This document shows, piece after piece, positions 1-13,786 of a stretch of 64,000 bases of DNA. The first letter of the stretch is position 1. The number at the start of each line of letters is the position of its first letter. This stretch comes from Halopseudomonas oceani. GTDB taxonomy: Bacteria > Pseudomonadota > Gammaproteobacteria > Pseudomonadales > Pseudomonadaceae. Where the stretch lies: positions 310,001 through 374,000 of the forward strand of contig NZ_PPSK01000001.1 in assembly GCF_002903165.1 (NCBI RefSeq). Reading direction: 5' to 3'. The translations under genes were made by a program, and so were the position numbers. The notes below the pieces were generated by a model. That model made no database searches and was not told where the DNA came from. It was given only the letters and a program-made list of their open reading frames with translations.

Positions 1-1377
<1,377 letters not shown>

Positions 1378-1400
1378 CTAAATGGTTGAAACCGTTACCG

Positions 1401-2264
1401 TTAAACCGCGGCGGCGCCGCCGACGATTTCCGAAATTTCCTGAGTGATCGCTGCCTGGCGAGCCTTGTTGTAGATAAGCTGCAGGTTGCCGATAAGTTCA
1501 CCGGCGTTGTCAGTCGCGTTCTTCATCGCGATCATACGTGCAGCCTGCTCACAGGCATTGTTCTCAACCACGGCCTGATAGACCTGGGACTCGATGTACC
1601 GCACCAGCAGTCCATCCAGCAGCTGTCGTGCATCGGGCTCGTACAGGTAGTCCCAGTTGCCTGTCTGTGCGTCGCCCTCTTCGGAGGCGACCAGCGGGAT
1701 CATCTGATCCACTTTCGGCTGCTGGACCATCGTGTTGACGAAGCCGTTGCTGACCAGGTACAGACGGTCGATGCGACCTTCGTTGTAGCCATCCAGCATC
1801 ACCTTGACGCTACCGATCAGATCGTTCAACGCAGGCTGCTCGCCCAGGTTGCTGATCGCTGCGACAACGTTTCCGCCGTAGCTGCGAAAGAAGGAAGCGC
1901 CCTTGCTACCGATCACACAAAGCTCGGTTTCAACGTTGCGGTCACGCCACTCTTTCATGCTGTTGACCAGGGCCTTGAACAGGTTAGTGTTCAGACCACC
2001 GCAGAGACCACGATCCGTGCTCACCACGATGTAACCCACCCGCTTGACTTCACGCTCTTGCATGAACGGGTGACGATACTCCGGGTTGGCGTTGGCCAGA
2101 TGACCAATCACCTGCTGGATACGCTCAGCGTAAGGACGGCTGGCAGCCATGCGCTGTTGTGCTCTGCGCATCTTGCTGACCGCCACCTTTTCCATGGCGC
2201 TGGTGATCTTCTGCGTACTTTTAATACTCGCGATCTTACCGCGAATCTCTTTTGCGCCTGCCAT
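1401..2264 (-). CDS. atpG: ATP synthase F1 subunit gamma
   Basis: Central rotor stalk of F1, coupling proton flow to conformational change in the alpha/beta hexamer. The 287-aa length is normal. The N-terminus [18 protein letters not shown] and the C-terminal region [18 protein letters not shown] are the conserved coiled-coil ends of gamma. It lies between atpA and atpD in the standard order, with a short gap on each side, and is presumably co-transcribed from upstream of atpI. Confidence 0.98.
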   Translation of the reverse strand: MAGAKEIRGKIASIKSTQKITSAMEKVAVSKMRRAQQRMAASRPYAERIQQVIGHLANANPEYRHPFMQEREVKRVGYIVVSTDRGLCGGLNTNLFKALVNSMKEWRDRNVETELCVIGSKGASFFRSYGGNVVAAISNLGEQPALNDLIGSVKVMLDGYNEGRIDRLYLVSNGFVNTMVQQPKVDQMIPLVASEEGDAQTGNWDYLYEPDARQLLDGLLVRYIESQVYQAVVENNACEQAARMIAMKNATDNAGELIGNLQLIYNKARQAAITQEISEIVGGAAAV

Positions 2265-2340
2265 GTCACACCCTTTCAGGTTAGCCCTTGGCCGGGTCGC
2301 ACGATGCGGGGATCAGCTCACGCTGCTCCCCGCTGTCGGC

Positions 2341-3885
2341 TTACCAGCTCTGGGTTGCCTTGAACTTCTCGATGCCGGCCTTGATGGCAGCTTCGATGTC
2401 GTCGTTGTAATCGCCTTTCTCGTTGATCTTGGCAAGCAGGTCTGCGTGCTCGGACTTGAAGTAGGCGATCATGGCTTTCTCGAAAGCACCGACCTTGGCT
2501 TGCTCGACGTCAGTCAGGAAGCCTTTCTCGGCAGCAAACAGGCTGATACCCATCTCGGCGATGGACATCGGAGCGTACTGGTCCTGTTTCATCAGCTCGG
2601 TAACGCGCTGACCGTGCTCCAACTGCTTGCGGGTAGCTTCGTCCAGATCGGATGCGAACTGGGCAAATGCTGCCAGTTCACGATACTGAGCCAGTGCGGT
2701 ACGGATACCACCGGACAGCTTCTTGATGATCTTGGTCTGAGCCGCACCACCTACACGAGATACCGAGACACCGGCGTTGACGGCCGGACGGACACCCGAG
2801 TTGAACAGGTTGGACTCCAGGAAGATCTGACCGTCAGTAATGGAGATCACGTTGGTCGGTACGAACGCAGATACGTCACCTGCTTGGGTTTCGATGATCG
2901 GCAGAGCGGTCAGCGAGCCAGTTTTGCCGGTTACCGCACCATCGGTGAACTTCTCGACGTACTCTTCGGAAACGCGGGAAGCGCGCTCCAGCAGACGGCT
3001 GTGGAGATAGAACACGTCACCCGGATAGGCTTCACGTCCCGGAGGACGACGCAGCAGCAGGGAGATCTGACGGTAGGCAACAGCTTGCTTGGACAGGTCA
3101 TCATAGATGATCAGAGCGTCTTCGCCGCGGTCGCGGAAGTATTCACCCATGGTGCAGCCGGCATACGGAGCCAGGAACTGCAGGGCAGCCGGGTCGGAGG
3201 CGGAAGCGGCAACGATGACGGTGTGAGCCATTGCATCGTGCTCTTCCAGCTTGCGTACCACGTTGGCGATGGTCGATTGCTTCTGACCTACGGCAACGTA
3301 AACACACTTAACGCCGGAACCTTTCTGGTTGATGATCGCGTCAACCGCCATGGCAGTCTTACCGGTCTGGCGGTCACCGATGATCAGCTCGCGCTGACCA
3401 CGACCTACCGGAACCATCGCGTCGACAGCCTTGTAACCAGTCTGGATGGGCTGATCAACCGACTTACGCCAGATCACGCCCGGAGCAACCTTTTCAACCG
3501 CATCGGTGTGCTTGGCGTTGATATCGCCCTTGCCATCGATCGGGTGGCCCAGTGTGTTGACAACGCGACCCAGCAGTTCCGGACCAACCGGTACTTCCAG
3601 GATGCGGCCGGTACACTTGACGGTCATGCCTTCGGCCAGACCCAGGTAGTCGCCCAGAATTACAGCACCAACGGAGTCCTGCTCCAGGTTGAGTGCCATA
3701 CCAAAAACGCCTTCGGGAAACTCGAGCATTTCCCCGTACATTACATCGGCGAGACCGTGAATCCGCACGATACCGTCAGATACGGAAAGAATCGTACCTT
3801 CGTTACGTGCCTGAGAAGCGATATCGAGCTGTTCGATCCGCTTCTTGATGATGTCACTGATCTCTGATGGATTCAGTTGTTGCAT
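2341..3885 (-). CDS. atpA: ATP synthase F1 subunit alpha
   Basis: Non-catalytic nucleotide-binding subunit of F1. 514 aa, the usual length. The P-loop GDRQTGKTA lies near residues 170-178. The N-terminus [19 protein letters not shown] is the conserved segment that contacts the delta subunit. It sits between atpH and atpG in the canonical operon order. Nothing unusual is seen. Confidence 0.98.
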   Translation of the reverse strand: MQQLNPSEISDIIKKRIEQLDIASQARNEGTILSVSDGIVRIHGLADVMYGEMLEFPEGVFGMALNLEQDSVGAVILGDYLGLAEGMTVKCTGRILEVPVGPELLGRVVNTLGHPIDGKGDINAKHTDAVEKVAPGVIWRKSVDQPIQTGYKAVDAMVPVGRGQRELIIGDRQTGKTAMAVDAIINQKGSGVKCVYVAVGQKQSTIANVVRKLEEHDAMAHTVIVAASASDPAALQFLAPYAGCTMGEYFRDRGEDALIIYDDLSKQAVAYRQISLLLRRPPGREAYPGDVFYLHSRLLERASRVSEEYVEKFTDGAVTGKTGSLTALPIIETQAGDVSAFVPTNVISITDGQIFLESNLFNSGVRPAVNAGVSVSRVGGAAQTKIIKKLSGGIRTALAQYRELAAFAQFASDLDEATRKQLEHGQRVTELMKQDQYAPMSIAEMGISLFAAEKGFLTDVEQAKVGAFEKAMIAYFKSEHADLLAKINEKGDYNDDIEAAIKAGIEKFKATQSW

Positions 3886-3914
3886 GCCTTTATCCTCAAA
3901 ACCTTATGCTGAAA

Positions 3915-4451
3915 TCAGGAGCCCAACGACTCGGCCAGTTTGGTCAGTTTTGCGCGCACAGAGGCGTCGATGACCAAGTCGCCGGTGCGAACAACCAGTC
4001 CACCAATCAGTGACTTGTCCACAGCCGCTTCGATCTGCACGTTGCGATCCAGCTTGCGGGACAATGCCTCGGACAGCTTCTGCTGCTGCTCAGCGGTCAG
4101 CTCGAAAGCCGAGCTCACGTTGATGTCGATGGTACGCTCAAGATCAGCTCGGAAGCTGTTAAATAGCGTCGCGATCTCGGGAAGCAGGGCAAGCCTGCGA
4201 TTATCGGCGAGGATCGTCAGAAAGTTGCGTTGCTCTTCGCTCACCGATTTACCGGTGCAGTCGAGGATGACGTCGGCTTTCTTCTGTTCCGCCAGACCCG
4301 GATCGGTCAGCAGCTGGCGAGTTGCCACGTCTGCGGCCACCTGGCCAGCAGCGTTCAGCACCTCGGCCCATTCGGCCAGGGCCTGTTGGGCTTTTGCCCG
4401 CTCAAATGCCGCTTTGGCGTAGGGGCGGGCCAGCGTAATCAGTTCTGCCAT
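3915..4451 (-). CDS. atpH: ATP synthase F1 subunit delta
   Basis: Peripheral-stalk subunit joining F1 to subunit b. 178 aa, begins MAELITLARPYAKAAFERAK, the typical OSCP/delta N-terminus. The C-terminal strand region (GLVVRTGDLVIDASVRAKL) is also conserved in the family. It sits between atpF and atpA with short gaps of 11 and 29 bp, consistent with one operon. Confidence 0.97.
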   Translation of the reverse strand: MAELITLARPYAKAAFERAKAQQALAEWAEVLNAAGQVAADVATRQLLTDPGLAEQKKADVILDCTGKSVSEEQRNFLTILADNRRLALLPEIATLFNSFRADLERTIDINVSSAFELTAEQQQKLSEALSRKLDRNVQIEAAVDKSLIGGLVVRTGDLVIDASVRAKLTKLAESLGS

Positions 4452-4462
4452 GATGACCTCGC

Positions 4463-4933
4463 TTAGAGTTCGGCTACCAGCTTGTTCAGCATGTCACCGT
4501 GCTTGTCAGCGTCGACAGAAGTTTCCAGAATCTTCTCGGCGCCGGCGACTGCGATGGCAGCAATCTCGGCACGCAGAGCGTCTCTGGCCTTGATGCGCTG
4601 CTGTTCGATTTCGGCCTGTGCCTGAGCCAGGATCTTCTCACCTTCCTTGCGAGCGTCCTCTTTGGAGGCTTCAACAATCTGGTTGGCGCGCTTGTTAGCT
4701 TGCTCAATCAGAGCTGCTGCCTGCTCTTTGGCCTGACGCAGTTCCTGGGCCGACTTTTCTTGAGTCAGTTCCAGGTCCTTGGCGGCGCGATCAGAGGCTG
4801 CAAGGCCATCTGCGATCTTCTTCTGGCGCTCCTGCAGAGCAGCAATGACCGGAGGCCATACATACTTCATGCAGAACACCACGAAGATGAAGAACGCGAT
4901 CGCTTGACCGGCTATCGTCAAATTGATGTTCAC
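4463..4933 (-). CDS. atpF: ATP synthase Fo subunit b
   Basis: Peripheral-stalk membrane subunit. 156 aa with one N-terminal membrane segment (roughly residues 5-27, ending at the conserved KYVWPPV) followed by a long charged helix rich in Ala, Glu, Lys and Gln that forms the b-dimer coiled coil. Standard place between atpE and atpH. Confidence 0.97.
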   Translation of the reverse strand: MNINLTIAGQAIAFFIFVVFCMKYVWPPVIAALQERQKKIADGLAASDRAAKDLELTQEKSAQELRQAKEQAAALIEQANKRANQIVEASKEDARKEGEKILAQAQAEIEQQRIKARDALRAEIAAIAVAGAEKILETSVDADKHGDMLNKLVAEL

Positions 4934-4998
4934 GTCTTCACCTCTTGCCTGTCGTATTCATTACCTTCAAGTTGAAGTCGCCGTTGCCGGCGACTGCA

Positions 4999-5253
<255 letters not shown>

Positions 5254-5324
5254 TTAAAGCTCCCAGTTTTCAGTTAATTGCAAGTTATGGGTTTTCGGGT
5301 AGAACTAAATCGTTATCGCCTGAA

Positions 5325-6209
<885 letters not shown>

Positions 6210-6218
6210 TCAGGTCCT

Positions 6219-6617
6219 TTAGCTATGCTGCGTTTTTCCACCCATTACTGCAGGTGTTAGCCAGTTCGTGACCAGCATGATCGCAAATGTAAGAAACAGT
6301 GCCGATTCGTCTATCGGCTTAATACTTTTGAACGCTATCGCAAAGAGGACAGCGCAAAGGATGAGCTTGCCGGCCTCACCCTTGTAAAAAGAACCCATGA
6401 TCTGCTTCGCAGCCCGCGCACCGGTATACCGAAAAGCCTTGAGCGCGAAATACACATTGGGCAGGAGGAAGATGAAGCCTCCTGCCAGGGCGGAATACGC
6501 CGCCACGGGGCTTTTAATCCAGAAAAGCGCCCCCATCAAAAACACAACGACAGCCTGAAACGCGAACCACTTGATCAGCGGGGGACGACGAATGGCATTG
6601 GTCTTCACAGTCGTCAT
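6219..6617 (-). CDS. atpI: ATP synthase assembly protein I
   Basis: Small membrane protein that assists assembly of the c-ring in other bacteria. 132 aa with about four hydrophobic segments. It is the first gene of the atp operon. The start is ATG 6617. Assignment follows from position, size and hydrophobic pattern; AtpI sequences are poorly conserved. Confidence 0.92.
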   Translation of the reverse strand: MTTVKTNAIRRPPLIKWFAFQAVVVFLMGALFWIKSPVAAYSALAGGFIFLLPNVYFALKAFRYTGARAAKQIMGSFYKGEAGKLILCAVLFAIAFKSIKPIDESALFLTFAIMLVTNWLTPAVMGGKTQHS

Positions 6618-6919
6618 CAGTACTCAAAACCCCTGCGGGTGGTGCATGCGTGAAACAAATTACCGGGCTGCCTCTAAAGCGCCGGTGATTATATGTGTTC
6701 GACCCCGCAGAGGCAACCAAGCCCGTGCTGAGCGAAACGCCGCGAAGGCGCATGCTGCCTGATCTGCACGGCATTCCCCGCGCGTTTGGTTGTGCGCCGG
6801 AGTCAGGCACTACATCTTGTGGTTTGAATCAGAATTGCGACGTCTTGAGGTCATCTTTTGTAATAATTGGAGACCTCGCTCCAAGCCAGCAATGGCGCTG
6901 GCTGAGCACTCAAACGAGC
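6618..6919. other. parB-atpI intergenic region with two hairpins, probable atp promoter
   Basis: 302 bp without a credible gene. Reading on the minus strand, two hairpins follow parB: AGCCAGC/GCTGGCT (6884-6903) and TTGGAG/CTCCAA (6867-6884), the second followed by TTATTA. They may end parB transcription, but there is no strong T-run. The rest must hold the atp operon promoter; no convincing -35/-10 pair could be picked by eye. Confidence 0.45.
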
Positions 6920-7780
6920 TTAGCGGATGTGCTCAAGAATGCCATCGAGCTCATCAAGCGAGCTGTAGCTGATAACCAGGCGCCCTTTACCGCGGGCCCC
7001 ATGTTGCAACTTCACTTCCGCCCCCAAACGTTCCCCCAGGTCCTGTTGCAGACGCTCGATATCGGGATTGGTGCGCTGTTGTGTCGCATCTCTTTTCGGG
7101 CTTAGCCACTGGCGGACCAGCGCTTCGGTCTGACGAACGGTCAATCCTTTGGCCACCACCTGACGGGCCGCGCCGGTCTGTTGCTCAGGCGGCAGGCCAA
7201 GCAAAGCGCGGGCATGGCCCATTTCCAGGTCGCCGCGTTCGAGCATCAGTTTCACGTCTTCGGGCAGGCTCATCAGCCGCAGCAGGTTGGTAATACTGAC
7301 CCGTGATTTGCCAACGGCGTCTGCAACCTGTTGCTGGGTGAGTTCGAACTCCTGCTGCAGACGCTGCAGAGCAATTGCTTCCTCGATCGGGTTGAGGTCT
7401 TCACGCTGGATGTTCTCGATCAGCGCCATGGCGATGGCAGCTTCATCCGGTACTTCGCGGATGACCGCCGGAATGCTGTCGAGTCCGGCCAGCTGGCTGG
7501 CACGCCAGCGGCGCTCACCGGCGATGATTTCGTAGCGACCCTCGCCGATCGGACGAACGACGATGGGCTGCATCACGCCCTGAGCGCGAATCGATTCAGC
7601 CAGTTCTTCCAGCGCCTGCGGGTCCATGTCACGGCGCGGCTGGTACTTGCCACGCTGCACCAGGTCGACCGGCAGCTCCTTGAGAATCTGATCCTGGCTT
7701 GCGCCGTCCGCTGTCGGCGCAACACTGGCACCCAGCAATGCGTCCAGTCCCCGTCCCAAGCCGCGTTTCTTGCCCGCCAT
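6920..7780 (-). CDS. parB: Chromosome-partitioning protein ParB
   Basis: Centromere-binding CTPase that loads on parS and spreads along DNA. 286 aa from ATG 7780 (MAGKKRGLGRGLDALLGA), the conserved N-terminus that stimulates ParA; AAGGA lies 8 nt upstream. A TTG seven codons earlier would overlap parA and is less likely. The ParB/Srx box (GERRWRASQ in the first half) and a central helix-turn-helix are present. Its target parS occurs twice in recF (24075 and 24708). Lies 17 bp after parA. Confidence 0.97.
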   Translation of the reverse strand: MAGKKRGLGRGLDALLGASVAPTADGASQDQILKELPVDLVQRGKYQPRRDMDPQALEELAESIRAQGVMQPIVVRPIGEGRYEIIAGERRWRASQLAGLDSIPAVIREVPDEAAIAMALIENIQREDLNPIEEAIALQRLQQEFELTQQQVADAVGKSRVSITNLLRLMSLPEDVKLMLERGDLEMGHARALLGLPPEQQTGAARQVVAKGLTVRQTEALVRQWLSPKRDATQQRTNPDIERLQQDLGERLGAEVKLQHGARGKGRLVISYSSLDELDGILEHIR

Positions 7781-7797
7781 GCCTGATGTCCTTGTAG

Positions 7798-8601
7798 TCA
7801 ATCGTTCAAATCGGTAACGGCAGCCGCCTTGGCTGCCTGTTTGCTGCGGCGTACAACTTCGCCGGCTAGCGCCAGATAGGCGACTGCGCCGCGCGACTGC
7901 TTGTCATAGGCCAGTGCCGGCATGCCAAAACTGGGTGCTTCGGCCAGTCGTACGTTGCGCGGAATCACAGTCTGATAGAGCTTGTCGCCAAAGTGGGCAC
8001 TGAGCTGCGCCGACACATCCAGCGTCAGACTGTTACGCGGGTCGTACATGGTCCGCAGCAGGCCTTCAATCTGCAGACTCGGGTTCAGCACCGAGCTGAT
8101 CCGACTGATGGTGTTGACCAGTGCCGACAACCCTTCCAGCGCGTAATACTCACACTGCATCGGGATCACCACCCCATCGGCGGCGACCAGCCCGTTGACC
8201 GTCAGCATATTCAGCGAAGGCGGGCAGTCGATCAGGATGAAGTCGTAATGATCACGGGCATTAACCAGCGCGTAACGCAGCCGGCTTTCCTTCATTTTGA
8301 TGTTGATCAGCTCGACTTCAGCGGCCGTCAGATCGCCGTTGGCAGGCAGCAGGTCATAGCCACCGTGCTCCGAACGGCAAACCGCATCGGCAAATTCGCA
8401 TTGACCGGTCAGCAACTCGTAGACCGAGTTATCCAGGTTGGCCTTGTCGATCCCGCTGCCCATGGTCGCGTTGCCCTGGGGGTCCAGATCGATCAACAGC
8501 ACCTTGCGCTTGGTTGCGGCCAGCGAGGCGGCAAGATTGATCGTGGTGGTGGTCTTGCCCACACCGCCCTTCTGGTTGGCTACTGCCAGCACCTTGCCCA
8601 C
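7798..8601 (-). CDS. parA: Chromosome-partitioning ATPase ParA (Soj)
   Basis: Walker-type ATPase acting with ParB in origin segregation. 267 aa from GTG 8601: protein MGKVLAVANQKGGVGKTT, with the deviant Walker A KGGVGKTT at residues 11-18. AAGGGGG stands about 6 nt before this GTG. A longer frame from 8670 would run into rsmG and has no family support. Contains the Walker B region LIDLDPQGN and the signature IDCPPSL. Between rsmG (17 bp away) and parB. Confidence 0.97.
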   Translation of the reverse strand: MGKVLAVANQKGGVGKTTTTINLAASLAATKRKVLLIDLDPQGNATMGSGIDKANLDNSVYELLTGQCEFADAVCRSEHGGYDLLPANGDLTAAEVELINIKMKESRLRYALVNARDHYDFILIDCPPSLNMLTVNGLVAADGVVIPMQCEYYALEGLSALVNTISRISSVLNPSLQIEGLLRTMYDPRNSLTLDVSAQLSAHFGDKLYQTVIPRNVRLAEAPSFGMPALAYDKQSRGAVAYLALAGEVVRRSKQAAKAAAVTDLND

Positions 8602-8618
8602 GTTCAGCCCCCTTGATA

Positions 8619-9254
8619 TCAGCCCTGATTCATCCGTCGCAGTATCAACAGATGACGGCTGCCAACGCAACCGGGAACCTGCAATTGTGCACTGCTCTCG
8701 AGTTCGAAGTCGACCGGCATGGCAGCCAGTTCTTCGTCGGGGTACACGCCTTTCATCGCCAACCAGCGGGTTTGCGTCGTACCAAGGTGACGCGTCAGGT
8801 GAGTGAAGTCGGCCAACGAGGCAAAGGCGCGTGAGGTAATGCCGTCAAACGGCTGGCCTGGCTCGAACGCCTCGACCCGGCTGTTGACCACCTGCAGGTT
8901 GCCTAGCCCCAGCTCGTTTTTCACCTGAGTGAGAAACCGGGTCTTCTTGCCATTGCTGTCGAGCAGGGTGAACTCACGCTCGGGAAACATGATCGCCAGC
9001 ATCACGCCGGGCATACCGCCACCGCTGCCGACATCCAGCCAGCGCTGGCCATCGATGAACGAGACAATGCTCAGACTGTCGAGCAAGTGACGGCTGACCA
9101 TCTCGTTCGGGTCGCGCACCGCGGTCAGGTTGTACGCCTTGTTCCACTTGTTCAGCAGGGCCATGTAGCCCAGCAGTTTTTCCTGTTGCTGCTCCGTCAG
9201 AGCGACACCCAACTGCTTGGCGCCCTGCGCCAGCTCTACCGCATGTTGACTCAT
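8619..9254 (-). CDS. rsmG: 16S rRNA (guanine-527-N7)-methyltransferase
   Basis: Methylates G527 of 16S rRNA using SAM. 211 aa, normal for RsmG (GidB). The SAM-binding motif is [13 protein letters not shown] near residue 75. The motif SRAFASL is also characteristic. Only 5 bp separate it from mnmG, so the two are almost certainly co-transcribed with parAB. Confidence 0.97.
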   Translation of the reverse strand: MSQHAVELAQGAKQLGVALTEQQQEKLLGYMALLNKWNKAYNLTAVRDPNEMVSRHLLDSLSIVSFIDGQRWLDVGSGGGMPGVMLAIMFPEREFTLLDSNGKKTRFLTQVKNELGLGNLQVVNSRVEAFEPGQPFDGITSRAFASLADFTHLTRHLGTTQTRWLAMKGVYPDEELAAMPVDFELESSAQLQVPGCVGSRHLLILRRMNQG

Positions 9255-9259
9255 TGCGC

Positions 9260-11158
<1,899 letters not shown>

Positions 11159-11750
11159 CTGTCACCTCGATTGTCAGGCCTGTGCCTGACGCGGAAAAAA
11201 GGGGCTGATTATAGGCCCAAGGGGAAAAAATTGCAGCTTTGACTGAACACTTTTTGTACAGCGGGTCGAGTGGGGAGAAAACGGACAGATAGATATAGAT
11301 AAGAAAAAAAAGATTTATATAAACCTTGAATTAGTTAATGTATATAGTCAGCCACTTTTCTGTGGGTAAGTCATAAAAGTATTTATAGATCATAATCTTG
11401 CGTCAATCAAAAGGTTGTGTGAAAGCGGTCGTTGGATGGGGGTAAAAGCCGGGGGTAGCCTGTGGGTAAAGGTGTTGGTTATCCACAGGGTGGTTTCGCC
11501 CCAGACTATCCCCAGGGTTATCGACCGGGTTGGGGCCGGGTTTTCCACAGACTTTATTCGCCTGATTTTTTGATATTTCGCGCTGTTCAGGTGCACACCT
11601 CTCGCTATCATGTGCAGATTGCACACCTTTTTCAGCTTCGCTCCCGGCCTATTGCCGGGAAAGCTGTGTGCTGGCATAGCGGTTGCTATATCACCGGTGA
11701 TGCACGTCTGCAGGGCTGCAGGCGCCCTTTTCACCATGCGGAGATACCCA
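11159..11750. other. Origin-like region upstream of mnmG (AT-rich tract plus DnaA boxes)
   Basis: 592 bp without a gene. An AT-rich tract (about 11280-11350) is followed by DnaA-box-like 9-mers: TGTGGGTAA at 11361-11369 and 11461-11469 (TTACCCACA on the minus strand), perfect TTATCCACA at 11479-11487, and TTTTCCACA at 11541-11549. The offsets 0/100/118/180 are the same as in the rpmH-dnaA region. The 15-mer CTTTTCTGTGGGTAA (11355-11369) also occurs at 20581-20595. Whether it fires as an origin cannot be told from sequence; a second DnaA-box cluster by mnmG is known in pseudomonads. Confidence 0.75.
11643..11735 (+). promoter_or_regulatory. Possible structured leader before codB
   Basis: Upstream of the codB start lie, in order, a hairpin CCCGGC-CTATT-GCCGGG (11643-11659), a hairpin ATAGC-GGTT-GCTAT (11676-11689), a perfect palindrome TCACCGGTGA (11691-11700), and a GGGC...GCCC stem followed by TTTT just before the ribosome site. 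It could be an operator for the PucR-type regulator or an RNA leader with attenuation. No known riboswitch consensus was recognised. Confidence 0.35.
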
Positions 11751-13034
11751 ATGAATCAGTCAGAGCACACCACGGACCCGGATTACCCGTTGAGCCCGGT
11801 GCCGGAAACAGCGCGCAAAAGCATGTGGTCAATGAGCTTCGTGCTGCTGGGCTTTACCTTCTTCAGCGCCACCATGTGGGCTGGCGGCAGCGTTGGCGCC
11901 GCCTTCGATTTCTCGACTACTCTGTGGATCCTGTTAATTGGCAACCTGCTGCTCGGCACTTATGCAGCCATCCTGGGCTACATCGCTGCGCGCTCGGGGC
12001 TGAATACCGCATTGATGAGTCGCTACGCCTTTGGTGAGATTGGCAGCAAGCTGTCCGATTTCATTCTCGGCTTTACCCAGATCGGCTGGTACGCCTGGGG
12101 TACAGCAACCATGGCGCTGCTGCTGGTAAAAATGACCGGTTTGCCGGAAGGGCTGACACTGCCGCTGATGGTGGTCTTTGGGTTCGGCTTCTGCATCAGT
12201 GCCTTTGTTGGCTACCGCGGTCTGGACTTATTGTCGCGTTTCGCGGTGCCGGCGATGCTGATTCTGATAGCGGTCAGTCTGGGTATCGCCACTCAAGACG
12301 CTGGCGGTCTCTCCGGTCTTGGCGCCATCGTCCCCAGTTCTGAGCTGAGCGTGGCCGCGGCGATTACACTGGTATTCGGTACCTTTGTCAGCGGTGGTAC
12401 CCAGGCGACCAACTGGACGCGCTTCGCGAAATCCGGCAAGGCTGCTGTCATTGCGACCCTGGCAGCGTTCTTTATCGGCAACGGTCTGATGACGCTGGTG
12501 GGGGCTTTTGGCGCGCTGGTCTATCAACAGGCTGACATCGTCGACATTCTGGTAGCACAGGGGTTGGCCACACTGGGCGTGCTGATGCTGTTCCTCAATC
12601 TCTGGACCACTCAGGACAACACCGTCTACAACTTCGCCGTGGCCGGTTGTAACCTGCTGCGCACCGAACGTCGCCGCACCATCACCGTCATCGGCGCGGC
12701 GATTGGCACCCTGCTGGCGGTGCTGGGCATGTATGAGTGGCTGATTCCCTTCCTGATCCTGCTGGGTACCTTCATCCCGCCGGTCGGTGGCGTGATCATG
12801 GCCAACTATTTCGTAACCTGGCGCGGCCGCTACGCAGATCTGGGTTCCACTACCCTGCCCGCGTTCAATGTGGTTGGTCTGATTGCCTACGCGCTGGGCT
12901 CGCTGGTGGCGTATACCTCCAACTGGATTGCGCCGGTGGTTGGTGTGCTGGTGGCTGCAGCGTCCTATGCGCTGATCGCACTGGTGGTCAGCGCGGTCAA
13001 GGAACGTCGAGCTACCGAGCTGAGCAATCTGTGA
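11751..13034 (+). CDS. codB: Cytosine permease (NCS1 family)
   Basis: Inner-membrane symporter for uptake of cytosine or a related nucleobase. 427 aa from ATG 11751, preceded by GGAG at 7-nt spacing; an in-frame start at 11610 would add 47 residues without family support. About 12 hydrophobic segments; the N-terminal region SFVLLGFTFFSATMWAGG and the GTFVSGGTQATNWTRF segment fit CodB-type NCS1 carriers. Its stop overlaps the GTG of the regulator gene (GTGA), and codA follows, which supports cytosine as substrate. Confidence 0.88.
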   Translation: MNQSEHTTDPDYPLSPVPETARKSMWSMSFVLLGFTFFSATMWAGGSVGAAFDFSTTLWILLIGNLLLGTYAAILGYIAARSGLNTALMSRYAFGEIGSKLSDFILGFTQIGWYAWGTATMALLLVKMTGLPEGLTLPLMVVFGFGFCISAFVGYRGLDLLSRFAVPAMLILIAVSLGIATQDAGGLSGLGAIVPSSELSVAAAITLVFGTFVSGGTQATNWTRFAKSGKAAVIATLAAFFIGNGLMTLVGAFGALVYQQADIVDILVAQGLATLGVLMLFLNLWTTQDNTVYNFAVAGCNLLRTERRRTITVIGAAIGTLLAVLGMYEWLIPFLILLGTFIPPVGGVIMANYFVTWRGRYADLGSTTLPAFNVVGLIAYALGSLVAYTSNWIAPVVGVLVAAASYALIALVVSAVKERRATELSNL

Positions 13035-13786
13035 GTTCGCTGCTGCGCACCCTCGATGTACCAGCGTTGCCTGGGCTCGGAGCCATCCAGCTGCGTGCCG
13101 GCCACGCGGGTGCGCAGCGCATTGTCCGCTGGCCTTATGTGGCGGAGAACCGTTCGTTTACCCCGTGGATCAAGGGGGGCGAGCTTGTGTTCATCACTGG
13201 GATTGGTCGTCACCATAGCGTCGATAACCTGTTTGAACTGCTTTACGAGGGGGCCGCAGCCAAGGTTGCAGGGCTGGTTATCCTGACCGGTGATGCCTAC
13301 ATCGGTCGCCTACCCGCCGCCCTGCTGCGCCTGGCGGATCAGCATCAGCTGCCGCTGCTTGAGCAGCCATATTCGCTGCCGATGGTGACGGTGACTGAAG
13401 TGATTAGTCGCGCCATCGTGCAACGTGAGCAGTTGGCCTGGCGCGAAACCGAGGCCAGAGCGAGCAGCCTGCTGGAGAAGCTGCAGCTACGCATTGGCGA
13501 CGTAGAAGCACGAGCTGAGTTTATCGCTCCCTGGTTTGCCGAGCATCAGACGCTGTTGCAGCAACTGGCACCGACCGTTGATGCCTGGTTGCGGCATGGC
13601 GGCAACATCAGCGCGGCTGCCGCGGCGCTGGGCAGCCATCGCAACTCGGTGCGTAACCGCCTCGATCGTCTGTTCCGTGAGACCGGGCTGGACCCAGCCA
13701 ACCCCACAGACATCTACAACCTGATTCTGGCTCATGTGCTACTGCACGAGCCCATCACTACACCCGATTTTGGAGATTCCCCATGA
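13031..13786 (+). CDS. PucR-family transcriptional regulator (short form)
   Basis: Likely controls the cytosine genes around it. 251 aa from GTG 13031, which overlaps the codB stop. The N-terminal half (RAGHAGAQRIVRWPYVAE, then GGELVFITG) resembles the PucR sensor domain. The C-terminus holds the PucR-type helix-turn-helix around GNISAAAAALGSHRNSVRNR. The middle domain found in longer PucR proteins is absent or short. It lies inside the operon, its stop overlapping the codA start (ATGA), which suggests feedback control of the operon by its substrate. Confidence 0.85.
   Translation: MSSLLRTLDVPALPGLGAIQLRAGHAGAQRIVRWPYVAENRSFTPWIKGGELVFITGIGRHHSVDNLFELLYEGAAAKVAGLVILTGDAYIGRLPAALLRLADQHQLPLLEQPYSLPMVTVTEVISRAIVQREQLAWRETEARASSLLEKLQLRIGDVEARAEFIAPWFAEHQTLLQQLAPTVDAWLRHGGNISAAAAALGSHRNSVRNRLDRLFRETGLDPANPTDIYNLILAHVLLHEPITTPDFGDSP

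Noticed and set aside
2149-3867. 572-aa open frame antisense to atpA (and similar long antisense frames over atpD, gyrB, glyS, trkA, rsmB, liuB)
   Set aside because: They mirror GC-rich codon usage of the real genes on the other strand; no ribosome sites or protein families.
8602-8670. N-terminal extension of ParA
   Set aside because: Overlaps rsmG and lacks family similarity; GTG 8601 has a strong ribosome site and gives the conserved N-terminus.
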